Shown here piece after piece: positions 55,728 to 64,000 of a stretch of 64,000 nt of DNA. The position numbers were made by a program, and so were the translations under genes. Source of the stretch: Chitinophagales bacterium (lineage in GTDB: Bacteria > Bacteroidota > Bacteroidia > Chitinophagales > CAIOSU01). The notes under the pieces are model-generated. The model was not told the origin of the DNA, did not search any database, and saw nothing but the letters and a program-made list of their open reading frames with translations. Location: assembly GCA_040877935.1 (NCBI GenBank), contig JBBDNB010000008.1, forward strand, positions 1 to 64,000, written 5' to 3'. Positions within the stretch are counted from its first letter, which is position 1; each line of letters starts with the position of its first letter.

Positions 55728-56088
55728 GTTTCGTATAGCATTTATATCCGAACAAGAGGAATGTGCTTGACCAATAGAATATTTATATGATTCTAAAAGT
55801 GATGTTTGTGCAAAGTTCTTTTATCATTATGGTGTTTTAAAAGCTTCAACTATTCTATTGATTTTATGGCAAGGTATATATTTTCAATTGACAATTGTTC
55901 ATTTTATAGAAAATTATACAAAAATTAATTGCCCTGCAAATTCCTATGCTTAAAAGATTCTACAAAGAAATAAGTAACTTTATCAGTAAGTTGTAAGCAG
56001 TATTTTGTCACATTTGTATTTTAAATCTTAAAATCAAATACATGTTTTTTATATTGATAATATTGTAACAAAACTATAAATTAAAACT
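55728..56088. other. Intergenic region, probably promoter-bearing
   Basis: 361 A/T-rich bases before membrane protein D. TTTGTATTTTAA near 56017 and its partial inverted match TTAAAATCAAATACA suggest a hairpin or operator close to the start. No gene, no dispersed repeat, no clear promoter pair. Confidence 0.35.
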
Positions 56089-57798
56089 GTGATTCATAGC
56101 ACCATACACAATATAAACTTGCTTTTAAGAAACAGTATATTTTTATTGGTTTTGTCATTTTTAACACTATTATTTAGTTATTTTCTATATGGGTTCTATT
56201 ATGTAAGATATGAACCTATTTTTACAGCAATGATTGAGGGAGTGCTTACTCCAGGAATGCCTTATAATGATTTTTATTATTTAGTTCATATACTACTCAT
56301 TAAGGTTTACTCTTATTTTTTTACAAGTTTCCCAGAAATTCCCTGGTTAAGTGTATTCCAATACTCCTACTTGTTGGTTAGCCTTTTTATAATTTTAAAT
56401 ATATTCAGTAAATATGTTTTAAAATTCAAAAACTATTTAGCTGTCGTTATACTACTAATAATATTTTATAGTGAACAAGCAACAACTCTAATATGCACCA
56501 ATATTGGTTTTTTAATGAGTTTTTCAGCTCTCTTTGCTTTGGCATATGAATTTAGGCACAATAAACTCACTTATAAAAGTAGGCTGTTCTATAATTTATT
56601 TTATGTAGCGGGGCTTTTCACACGACCTGAAGCTGCTGTTTTAATGCTATTTATTGTTGGGCTTTATTACTTCTTGATTTTAGATCAAAATAAATTAATC
56701 ACAAAGTTTACAAACTCAATAAAGCTATATCTGATACCAGCGATAATATCGGTAACAGTAATTATATGGTTTGCCCATGATATCAGTACATCAGATGCAT
56801 TTTACAAAAAAATAGAACCGGATGTAGAGTATGAACTCACCACGAGGAATAATATCGTATCTGTAAACAAAATGAATAGCTACATTGATACAATGAGATA
56901 TAAAGCTATAAATAAAAATATGTGGGGAGATGCTACAACTAATGATGCTGAATTTCTAAGATCATTAATTGATAAAGAAATGGAAACAAGGGATTATCAA
57001 TACATGATGATGAATACCTGGACACTCTTTTTTAACGCTTTGTTGGCTTCAAAATTCCTTTTCCTGTTTAATATTTTAATTATTTTATTCATAACGCTGG
57101 CCGGGTATGTAAAAAAGAATAAAGAAACTTTAAAAATGCTCCTTTATCATATTATTATTTGGATGTTTTTTCTCTTTATTGGGTATAAAGTTAAAATGAC
57201 AGATACAGGAATGTCTGTATTATTATGCTCTATCAACATACTTTATGTATCTTTTTTGTTTATAGTTATTGATATTAAAAATAATGCGTTGCAAAATATT
57301 TTTTTGATGTTGTCCCTTGTTTTTTTCTTAGGGCATGGAACAAATTTATGGTTCAAAAGCAGGAGCTTAAATAAGTTTTATATAGAACAAAAAAACCTGA
57401 AAAGTGAATTTGATGAAATCATTCAAGGCAAAAATATTTTCCTAAACAGCCAATCTGCAAGTATGATATTAAATGCATTTAAACCATTTGAAAGTTATAA
57501 ATTCAACAATTACCAAAGTGTGGTATTATTTGATATCCAACATATAAGCACCGTAGAACCCTACAGGTCTTATTTACAAGCTTATTGTAATTGTGACCCC
57601 AATCATTACGGTGAATTCTTTAAATTTGTAAGGAAAGGAGGAGAGGAAAACATTTTTCTAATGAGCGCATCTTATAAAGACTTCCTTACAGAATACCTGA
57701 ATGTTGTTCATAAAATAGATATCCAATGGAAACTCTTATATCCAGCCAATCCTGATGAAAAGGAAGCTGTCAGGGCATATACAATAAAACAATCATGA
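56089..57798 (+). CDS. Polytopic membrane protein D, GT-C-like
   Basis: 569 residues from a GTG start (no closer ATG before the first helix). First loop GFYYVRYEPIFTAMIEG, R-x-E-x-A as LFTRPEAAVLMLF, loop KKIEPDVEYELTTRN, and ending YKDFLTEYLNVVHKIDIQW identify it as the fourth member of the local family, closest to C. YCNC occurs in the C-terminal region. Its last 4 nt (ATGA) overlap the first of three consecutive 2OG oxygenase genes, tying the family to oxidation of its product. Confidence 0.77.
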   Translation: MIHSTIHNINLLLRNSIFLLVLSFLTLLFSYFLYGFYYVRYEPIFTAMIEGVLTPGMPYNDFYYLVHILLIKVYSYFFTSFPEIPWLSVFQYSYLLVSLFIILNIFSKYVLKFKNYLAVVILLIIFYSEQATTLICTNIGFLMSFSALFALAYEFRHNKLTYKSRLFYNLFYVAGLFTRPEAAVLMLFIVGLYYFLILDQNKLITKFTNSIKLYLIPAIISVTVIIWFAHDISTSDAFYKKIEPDVEYELTTRNNIVSVNKMNSYIDTMRYKAINKNMWGDATTNDAEFLRSLIDKEMETRDYQYMMMNTWTLFFNALLASKFLFLFNILIILFITLAGYVKKNKETLKMLLYHIIIWMFFLFIGYKVKMTDTGMSVLLCSINILYVSFLFIVIDIKNNALQNIFLMLSLVFFLGHGTNLWFKSRSLNKFYIEQKNLKSEFDEIIQGKNIFLNSQSASMILNAFKPFESYKFNNYQSVVLFDIQHISTVEPYRSYLQAYCNCDPNHYGEFFKFVRKGGEENIFLMSASYKDFLTEYLNVVHKIDIQWKLLYPANPDEKEAVRAYTIKQS

Positions 57799-58649
57799 CA
57801 GACATAATTTTAAAATATAAAAATATAGAAAACAGCACCATTGATAAAGCTACACTTTCATCATTGTTTCAACGCAATACTGACATCATTAACATTGATA
57901 ATTTCATCAGTCTTAATACTGCTGATGAACTTTTAAGTGCCCTAAGAATTTCAGATAAAAATGAGGACAAAGGTTATTTTAGACTTCCTGATGGATGTTT
58001 TTTTCCTTTTCCATACTCTATAATTAGGGGCGATCAGGAAAATGCTGCTGAAGCACTAAATAACTATTTAAGTTCAAACAAATCATTTTCAAAGCGTTTT
58101 TTCACAAGTGAGCATGCTGCTGCAAATGTAATAAGAAAGCAAATAGAACAATCAGGAGGCACAAAACTACTTTGTTTACCCAATCAAATTTGTCTATCTC
58201 CAATGAGCTTTCGTGTACTTTTTTCCGGAAAAAATGGTATTGATATACATTGTGAAAATGCATTTTTAAACCAATTAGATTCAGAATTTAAAAAAAACAT
58301 TTATGAAGTGATTGATCTTGAAAATGCATTGTCCCTTTTTATTACATTACAAGCTCCCGAAGAAGGTGGTGAACTGGTATTATTCAATAAGTCATGGGAA
58401 AACACACAAATCAATGTTAATGAAACATCCTATGAAGAACGACATAATATTGATGGGTCTATTTTTAAGAATAGAGGGCATACAAATATAGAGCACTATA
58501 TGATAAAACCTAAAAAGTGTTCTGCAACAATTTTTAGGGCTGCTCAAATATGGCACAGTATCAATTACATTGAAGGGAACCTCGATCGCGTTACAATTGG
58601 TTGTTTTATAGCAGAAGGAAAGGATGGAAACATTTATTATTGGGCCTAA
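57795..58649 (+). CDS. 2-oxoglutarate/Fe(II) oxygenase-like protein (H-x-E type)
   Basis: 284 residues. IDIHCENAF gives the facial triad His152 and Glu154 (H-x-E in place of H-x-D), AAQIWHSI gives His254, and LDRVTIGCF gives the 2OG-binding Arg265. EEGGELVLFNKSW is a typical double-stranded beta-helix turn. The layout is nearer to prolyl-hydroxylase-like/small-molecule hydroxylases than to PhyH. Cytoplasmic; substrate unknown. Overlaps membrane protein D by 4 nt. Confidence 0.78.
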   Translation: MTDIILKYKNIENSTIDKATLSSLFQRNTDIINIDNFISLNTADELLSALRISDKNEDKGYFRLPDGCFFPFPYSIIRGDQENAAEALNNYLSSNKSFSKRFFTSEHAAANVIRKQIEQSGGTKLLCLPNQICLSPMSFRVLFSGKNGIDIHCENAFLNQLDSEFKKNIYEVIDLENALSLFITLQAPEEGGELVLFNKSWENTQINVNETSYEERHNIDGSIFKNRGHTNIEHYMIKPKKCSATIFRAAQIWHSINYIEGNLDRVTIGCFIAEGKDGNIYYWA

Positions 58650-58705
58650 ACTTGATTAATAAATGCTCTTTTAATCATTACCTTCAATTTTCTATATAAA
58701 GAATT

Positions 58706-59596
58706 ATGGAACAGATATTAAAGGACAAACAATTAAATTCAGCGTATCATAATAAAGGATTTGTGAAGTTTCCCTTATTTGATGCTATGCAAATTTCAGA
58801 AATCAAAGAATTTTACAACTACATTCGCGAGAAACACAATGCTAAAAAAAATAATGCTTTTCATACTACCCTAAACACCAGTGATAGCAATATAATTAAT
58901 AAAGTTAATGATTTCTTAATACCTTATTATAAAAAAGAAATTAATAAATATTTAATAAACTACAATCTAACGATAAGTGTATTTTTGACAAAAGACAGAG
59001 GTAAAAATTCTTCTGTAACCATTCATCAAGATGGCTCGTTTGTAGATGAAACAAAACATACTGCATTTGGTCTTTGGGTTGCTTTAGACAATACAAACGT
59101 CTTAAATGGATGTATGCAGTTTATTCCGGGAAGTCATAAATTTTACCCTTCCTTGCGAATTTCACCAGATCTCCCTCCCTATTTTTATTCTTTTAAAGAT
59201 GCTGCGGTCGATTATCTTGTTGACGTACCATCAAAAGCAGGAGAATGTGTTATGTTCAATCAGGCTATAATACATGCTTCAAGGAAAAACTTTTCAAACA
59301 AGCAAAGAGTAGCTTGTATTACAGGTGGGTATTCAAAAAATGCTGAATTTACACATCATTTTTTACCAAAGGGAAATCCGCTATCAAAAATCGAAAAATA
59401 TAAAATCAGCGTTAAATCTATGTTAGAAATGAAAAAAGATGAACGTCCTAAACACGCTGAATTTTTAGGGTATATAGATTATAAAGCACCGGACGTTTCA
59501 TTTGAAGTATTTAAAGATAAATGCGAATTAAATGTTGGCACTTTATACAAATACAGAAATAGAATTATCAATAAATTAATCGGAAAAAGCAGTTGA
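58706..59596 (+). CDS. Phytanoyl-CoA dioxygenase (PhyH)-family oxygenase 1
   Basis: 296 residues: VTIHQDGSFVDE (His107, Asp109), FGLWVALDNTNVLNGCMQFI, PGSHKFYP, VMFNQAIIHAS (His190) and KQRVACITG (Arg201), so all Fe(II) and 2OG ligands are present. The C-terminal signature GNPLSKIEKY...ERPKHAEFLGY recurs in the protein at 61356. PhyH enzymes hydroxylate or halogenate carbons of lipids and small molecules. 56 nt after the previous oxygenase gene. Confidence 0.88.
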   Translation: MEQILKDKQLNSAYHNKGFVKFPLFDAMQISEIKEFYNYIREKHNAKKNNAFHTTLNTSDSNIINKVNDFLIPYYKKEINKYLINYNLTISVFLTKDRGKNSSVTIHQDGSFVDETKHTAFGLWVALDNTNVLNGCMQFIPGSHKFYPSLRISPDLPPYFYSFKDAAVDYLVDVPSKAGECVMFNQAIIHASRKNFSNKQRVACITGGYSKNAEFTHHFLPKGNPLSKIEKYKISVKSMLEMKKDERPKHAEFLGYIDYKAPDVSFEVFKDKCELNVGTLYKYRNRIINKLIGKSS

Positions 59597-59630
59597 ATTT
59601 ACAACAACACTACTTAATATATAAATTACA

Positions 59631-61337
59631 ATGATAAAATACGAAATATTACAGCAGTCTATAGAGAATATAGGTTTCAGTAAAATACAACTGGGCGATC
59701 AATCTATGATAGATGACTTAAAAAGTATTTTTAGGAAATATTATCAGGAAAAAATAAAGGATCAAGACATGTCTGTTACGCATAATGATCCTAAAGATCG
59801 GAACAACTTAAAAGTACACAATGAAATAGTAAATACGATAAAACCATATTTTGATCAACATTTTGAAAACTTTAATTTTCTTGCGAGTCATTTTGTAGTA
59901 AAAAGAGCAAAAAGCAATGAAGCATTTCAACTTCACCAGGATTGGAGTGCTGTTGACGAAAGATACTATCAAAATTACCAAGTTTGGATCCCACTTGATG
60001 TTTCTTATCCTGAAAATGGAGGGATTTGTTTTATCCCTGAAAGCCATTCCTTTTACAACAATATACGCTCTGGCAGTATGGGAATTACCCATATTCCAAT
60101 CGACAAAAAAATGCATCCATATTTATCCTATATGAGACTATTTGCTGGAGAAGCTGCTGTTTTTCATAATAAAACATTTCACGGGTCATTTATTAATTCA
60201 ACTCCAAAGGAGAGAGTTGCAGTATTAGTAAATATCACACAAAAAAATGCCCAGGCGCTTTATTTTCATAAAGATGATTCAAATCCAAATCAAATTGATG
60301 CTTTTGAAATTAACACAGAAGAAATTTTTCAACACTTACCTAAACTAGAAAAGGGGATACTTCCCTTTAAGAAAAAAGCTGAGTTTTCTATTGAAAACAA
60401 TGTGACCCAGAATTCAGAAATTACCGCCTCGGGGTTGATTGATAAAATCCATGAACATAATGTGAGCAAAGGAAGAGCTAAAACCTACGAACATAAAATA
60501 TTTCATATACTTAAAAGCCAGAAAATTGAAGCAAAGATAAATGAAAAAGGCTTTGTAGTTGTTGATCTTTTAGACGATAACACCATAAAAAAACTCCAAA
60601 ATAAATTTGAAGAAACATTTCCTGATACATCTTTATTCAGAGGGACATTTTCATCCCTAGAATTGGAAAACGCTAAAGACAGAAGAGATTTGCATAAGTT
60701 TATAATAAATACAATAAAAAATAACTTAGATAACTACTTCAAAGATTACAAATCTCCTGTTAGTTTGCTTTACTCAAGAAAAGCAGATAACCAATACCCA
60801 CTGGAATGGCACAACGACCCTTCATTAATATTTAATGAATCTATAGAACCACTATATGGCATATGGGCACCATTTATAGATGTGGATAATAATACTGGCG
60901 CATTAAAAGTGATACCCGGTTCTCACAGGATTTTTAATAAAATTAATTTTGCTTACAACGTATTTAAATGGCCATTGGAAAATAAAAGGAAGTTTTTGGA
61001 TAGTTATGGTAAAACTTTTCAATTAAAAGCAGGCCAGGCAATTATTTTTGATTCCCGTATAATACACTCATCAGAACCAAATCAAACACAGGTTAATAGA
61101 AACAATATTGTTTTAAGAGTTCACCACAAATATTCCGAATATTTTAACGTGATTACTGCTTCAAATTCAGCAGATAAAGGTATATTGTATAAACAAAGGG
61201 AAGATTATTTTTTTTCAGAAACACATAAACTTCATAATGTTAAACCTAATACTGGAGATAATGTAGGAGAAATTTATTTGTTTTACGATGATATCGATAA
61301 TAACTATATTAAAGAAAAATTAGAACATTTAACATAA
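59631..61337 (+). CDS. Tandem PhyH-like double-domain oxygenase
   Basis: 568 residues made of two oxygenase domains. Domain 1: FQLHQDWSAVDE (His102, Asp104), GGICFIPESHS, KTFHGSF (His184), KERVAVLV (Arg195). Domain 2: LEWHNDPSLIF (His394, Asp396), GALKVIPGSHR, SRIIHSS (His479), NRNNIVLRV (Arg490). Both sites look complete. About 100 residues of linker (210-300) join them. The two halves are diverged, so it is an old fusion rather than a recent duplication. It ends 18 nt from a convergent PhyH gene. Confidence 0.87.
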   Translation: MIKYEILQQSIENIGFSKIQLGDQSMIDDLKSIFRKYYQEKIKDQDMSVTHNDPKDRNNLKVHNEIVNTIKPYFDQHFENFNFLASHFVVKRAKSNEAFQLHQDWSAVDERYYQNYQVWIPLDVSYPENGGICFIPESHSFYNNIRSGSMGITHIPIDKKMHPYLSYMRLFAGEAAVFHNKTFHGSFINSTPKERVAVLVNITQKNAQALYFHKDDSNPNQIDAFEINTEEIFQHLPKLEKGILPFKKKAEFSIENNVTQNSEITASGLIDKIHEHNVSKGRAKTYEHKIFHILKSQKIEAKINEKGFVVVDLLDDNTIKKLQNKFEETFPDTSLFRGTFSSLELENAKDRRDLHKFIINTIKNNLDNYFKDYKSPVSLLYSRKADNQYPLEWHNDPSLIFNESIEPLYGIWAPFIDVDNNTGALKVIPGSHRIFNKINFAYNVFKWPLENKRKFLDSYGKTFQLKAGQAIIFDSRIIHSSEPNQTQVNRNNIVLRVHHKYSEYFNVITASNSADKGILYKQREDYFFSETHKLHNVKPNTGDNVGEIYLFYDDIDNNYIKEKLEHLT

Positions 61338-61355
61338 ATAAAATAACAATTATAT

Positions 61356-62225
61356 TCAACTCATATTAAAAAGTTTGATATTAGCTCTTATATATTCTAA
61401 AGGATAATTTTTAAGCATGAATTGCTTAAAATGTTTATAGTCGAGTTGTTTAAAATTGTAATTATGATATCCTAAAAATTTAGAGGAAGGGCGCTGGTTT
61501 TTCTTTAATTCAGCAAAACTTTTAGTGTCGAATGCATATCTTTCTATCTTACTCTCTGGATTACCTGGTTCCAAATAATAAAAATTCCACTTAGCCTGCT
61601 TTGATTTAATTGATAATACAGCAGCTATTCGCTCTTTACCGGAATGATTTGCTGTCGCACCATGTATAAGCTTATTATCAAAAATTATTGCTTGACCTGA
61701 TTTCACTGGAATTTCTGTTGAATATTCAGGGATTTGATCTTTAAATTTATTAAAAAACGCGGGGAAATCAGGTGTTACAACAAGACAATCTGTAATTCTA
61801 TGCGAACCTTTAACAACACAAAGGTTACCATTTTCACTATTTGTATCCTGAAGGGCTACCCATATATTAGCACTCATATATTCATCAGAATCTACTAATG
61901 TAGGATCCTGATGATATGAAGTTTGGCTATTATCACCGGATTCTTTAACCATGAAAGAAGATAATATATGATCATATTCGTGTAAAATATCAGAAAGCTT
62001 TGGAACCAATATGTTTTTTATTTTTTCATCTAATTTTAGAATTAGATCTACATTAAAGGTATCAGTTGTGCTGTGCATCATATTTTTCACAACTAAATGC
62101 TCTTCTTTATGATCAAAGTACAAATCCCTGAGCTTTTGAACCTCAACATTATTTAGCAAATCAAATTTAACACATCCATCTTTAATGAATTTACTATGTA
62201 GCTTGCTGTTTTTAAACTTGATCAT
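61356..62225 (-). CDS. PhyH-family oxygenase 2
   Basis: 289 residues: TSYHQDPTLVD (His105, Asp107), ANIWVALQDTNSENGNLCVV, KGSHRI, FDNKLIHGAT (His188), KERIAAVLS (Arg199). The tail GNPESKIERY...QRPSSKFLGYHNYN pairs it with the 58706 protein. Opposite strand from the other three oxygenase genes but immediately adjacent, and 151 nt downstream of the exporter ATPase gene on its own strand. Confidence 0.88.
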   Translation of the reverse strand: MIKFKNSKLHSKFIKDGCVKFDLLNNVEVQKLRDLYFDHKEEHLVVKNMMHSTTDTFNVDLILKLDEKIKNILVPKLSDILHEYDHILSSFMVKESGDNSQTSYHQDPTLVDSDEYMSANIWVALQDTNSENGNLCVVKGSHRITDCLVVTPDFPAFFNKFKDQIPEYSTEIPVKSGQAIIFDNKLIHGATANHSGKERIAAVLSIKSKQAKWNFYYLEPGNPESKIERYAFDTKSFAELKKNQRPSSKFLGYHNYNFKQLDYKHFKQFMLKNYPLEYIRANIKLFNMS

Positions 62226-62376
62226 TTGCTTTGTGTTATATCTTTAACATGAAGATTGCTGAAACTAGATTATTGCCTAATTTATATTGCTTATTATTTA
62301 AGTATTAAATTACATGCTGTAAGTAATATTTAATACAGTATATCAATCTGTATACATTAGCATTAAATAGATTGAC

Positions 62377-63657
62377 TCATTCAACCATTTTATGATCATT
62401 TACTTTCCATTCAGCCAAAGGTTTTATAAAAACATTCTGGCCTGCACCAGAAAAATCATAAGTGTTGATACCCTCTTTAACCTCAAATTTTATTTTAACG
62501 GGTAATTTATAAGCTTCTTCAGTATAAAGTTCTCCTTTTTCAGGATCCTTACCAAACATAAAGTCAGCATAAAATACACCTGAACTTAGAAGATTGGGAG
62601 GAACATTACATTCTAAAGTCATTTCCCCTTTCTTATGTTTTAAACTATTAAGTTTTTCGTAAATTGATTTATTATTACTTGAAACAAGGGATATAATGGG
62701 CTTCATGTAAATATCGTACAATACAATCATTAGATGCAATGACCATCCTTCTATTTTTTTTAAAACAGTAATTTTAATTTTAAATCCATTTTCATATGTA
62801 ATATCACTTGAATTGTCTACAGGTGTAATTTTAAAATCCAACACTTCAATGAGTTCATTGGCTAATTTATCTTGTGTTTTATTGATGTTATTTGAAAATT
62901 TTATTTTTTGACTTACAATATTTTTATCTTTTTCAGGAAAATATTTTGATTCAGCATATGATTTAGTCATGCTTTTATAATAATTTTCAACGACTTCACC
63001 TGCTTTTCCAAGCATTTTAATCTGTCCTTCTTCAAGCCAAATGCAATCTGTACAATTTTCCAATATTTCATCGGGGCTATGCGATGCCAAAAGCAATGTA
63101 GCTCCATCATTGGTTATTTCTTTAAAATACGAGGATGCTTTTTCCCTGAAGGCTGCGTCACCTGCCTGCAAAACCTCATCAATAAAAAACAAATCGGCAT
63201 TGATGTGAAAACCAGCCGATAAAGCCAGTCTTACAAACATACCACTGGAATAATGTTTAACAGGCTGTTCAAAATATTTACCTAAACCACTGAATTCTTT
63301 GATTTCATCTATGAAATCATTTTTTAAACTCCCATTAATCCCATTAATCTTCAGAAAGAAGTTGGTGTTTTCCCTTCCTGTAAGATCAGGAATAAAATTA
63401 CTGCCTAATTCTATAAGTGCATTTACTTTTCCCTTTATAACAGCACTGCCATTAGTAGGTTTTATTAAGCCGGATAAGATCTTTAATAACGTACTTTTTC
63501 CTGAGCCATTTTCGCCTATAACACCAATTCTTTGATTTTTATAAAACTGTACATTTATATTATTCAATGCATAAAAACCAAATTCACCCTTTTCATTTGG
63601 ATAATACCCCTTAGACAAGTCCTTTATATCTATTACAAGCTCTTTTTCAATCTCCAT
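62377..63657 (-). CDS. Wzt-type polysaccharide ABC transporter ATPase with C-terminal domain
   Basis: 426 residues. ATPase domain (about 8-245): Walker A GENGSGKST (48-56), signature HYSSGMFVRLAL, Walker B LFFIDEVLQAGD, and ASHSPDEIL. The C-terminal part (about 265-400, starting IEVLDFKITPVDN) has the plan of the Wzt carbohydrate-binding domain, which in O-antigen systems recognises the modified end of the chain before export. The partner permease (Wzm) is not in the window; the partial gene just upstream may lead to it. This gives the locus an export route for a lipid-linked glycan. Confidence 0.9.
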   Translation of the reverse strand: MEIEKELVIDIKDLSKGYYPNEKGEFGFYALNNINVQFYKNQRIGVIGENGSGKSTLLKILSGLIKPTNGSAVIKGKVNALIELGSNFIPDLTGRENTNFFLKINGINGSLKNDFIDEIKEFSGLGKYFEQPVKHYSSGMFVRLALSAGFHINADLFFIDEVLQAGDAAFREKASSYFKEITNDGATLLLASHSPDEILENCTDCIWLEEGQIKMLGKAGEVVENYYKSMTKSYAESKYFPEKDKNIVSQKIKFSNNINKTQDKLANELIEVLDFKITPVDNSSDITYENGFKIKITVLKKIEGWSLHLMIVLYDIYMKPIISLVSSNNKSIYEKLNSLKHKKGEMTLECNVPPNLLSSGVFYADFMFGKDPEKGELYTEEAYKLPVKIKFEVKEGINTYDFSGAGQNVFIKPLAEWKVNDHKMVE

Positions 63658-63706
63658 AAATTAAATATTAACATGCTATTATAACGGTCATGTACCTTAT
63701 TAAATA

Positions 63707-64000
63707 CTACTGTTCCAAAAAACAATCCACTTCTTTAAATACGTTGCAGAATCCTTCTACTTTTAGAAGCCTGAAATCACCTTTTTTAAAATTAAATCTA
63801 ATTTCTGCAATAACATCATGATTTTGTAAAACCCTTGCAGAATAGTAATCAGGCTTTTTATTTAATAAGATATCATTGCTTACAATACCTGATAATCTCA
63901 TAAACTCTATAAAAAAAACATACTCATCCTCTGTATTCATTTTGTACTTGTTTACCAATCCTTCGCATAAAAACTCATTTTCAAGTCTTTTTGTAAATCG
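63707..64000 (-). CDS. Partial protein of unknown function (continues beyond the window)
   Basis: The frame is open from the right edge (64000) to the stop at 63707, so this is the C-terminal 97 residues of a longer protein; the TTG at 63958 is not a convincing start. The visible part (EYVFFIEFMRLSGIVSNDIL, DYYSARVLQNHDVIAEIRFN) is mixed alpha/beta, without a motif I recognise. It lies 49 nt upstream of the exporter ATPase, likely one transcript. Confidence 0.6.
   Translation of the reverse strand, partial: RFTKRLENEFLCEGLVNKYKMNTEDEYVFFIEFMRLSGIVSNDILLNKKPDYYSARVLQNHDVIAEIRFNFKKGDFRLLKVEGFCNVFKEVDCFLEQ

Noticed and set aside
1-64000. CRISPR array or cas genes
   Set aside because: No regularly spaced direct repeats and no Cas-like protein were seen; the tandem repeats at 2176-2352 are coding and have no spacers.

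Overview
The window looks like a chromosome segment of a Bacteroidota (Bacteroidetes) bacterium. The signs are a type IX secretion (T9SS) C-terminal sorting domain on a large exported protein, candidate promoters of the Bacteroidetes type (TTTG about 20 nt before TAnnTTTG/TATATTTA), short periplasmic TonB C-terminal-domain proteins with the MPEYPGG motif, ASPIC/UnbV-FG-GAP and haloperoxidase-like lipoproteins, and consistently Bacteroidetes-like housekeeping proteins. I cannot place it below phylum. No rRNA, tRNA or CRISPR array was found.

1-6.2 kb is a decaying accessory/defence island, visibly richer in G+C than what follows. It holds an XRE regulator, an AlbA_2/Schlafen-type ATP-binding protein with 11-12 bp tandem repeats, a TOTE-type archaeo-eukaryotic primase broken by a 37-bp palindromic repeat and truncated before its helicase half, and an FBH1/UvrD-like helicase broken by one in-frame stop. 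Several short repeat families lie between them: GCCTGCC palindromes, a variable-hairpin repeat, and a 52-bp module that reads as a promoter with a palindromic operator.

6.2-24 kb is core or ordinary chromosome: a 3D-domain lipoprotein, panB, an M43 metalloprotease, a TPR lipoprotein, pyrG-yidC, a T9SS-exported DUF5011 protein, a class V aminotransferase, a VanZ-like protein, an SDR protein, an S41 protease, two TonB-CTD proteins and rluD.

23.7-64 kb is markedly A/T-rich and is the exciting part. A stand-alone PrnB-like haem enzyme comes first. It is followed by what reads as a large surface-glycan/glycolipid locus: a WecE-like sugar aminotransferase; an acyl-CoA ligase, acyl carrier protein, GT2 and GNAT operon; two paralogous B12-radical SAM enzymes flanking a membrane SGNH hydrolase; an FAD oxidoreductase and two Gfo/Idh/MocA oxidoreductases; an FdtA-like ketoisomerase; further GT2 enzymes; four divergent copies of one polytopic membrane protein with an R-x-E-x-A motif (GT-C-like); a three-protein transglutaminase-like set (two secreted copies with the nucleophile changed to Ser, one membrane copy with an intact Cys-His-Asp); four genes carrying five 2-oxoglutarate/Fe(II) oxygenase domains; and a Wzt-type ABC exporter ATPase with a C-terminal glycan-binding-like domain. 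The simplest reading is that activated amino/keto-deoxy sugars are made, acylated and assembled on a lipid, then oxidised by the oxygenases and exported. The combination is unusual and is the best candidate here for an undescribed system. Within it lies a divergent-looking pair (haloperoxidase-like plus ASPIC/UnbV lipoprotein) that may be unrelated to the glycan.
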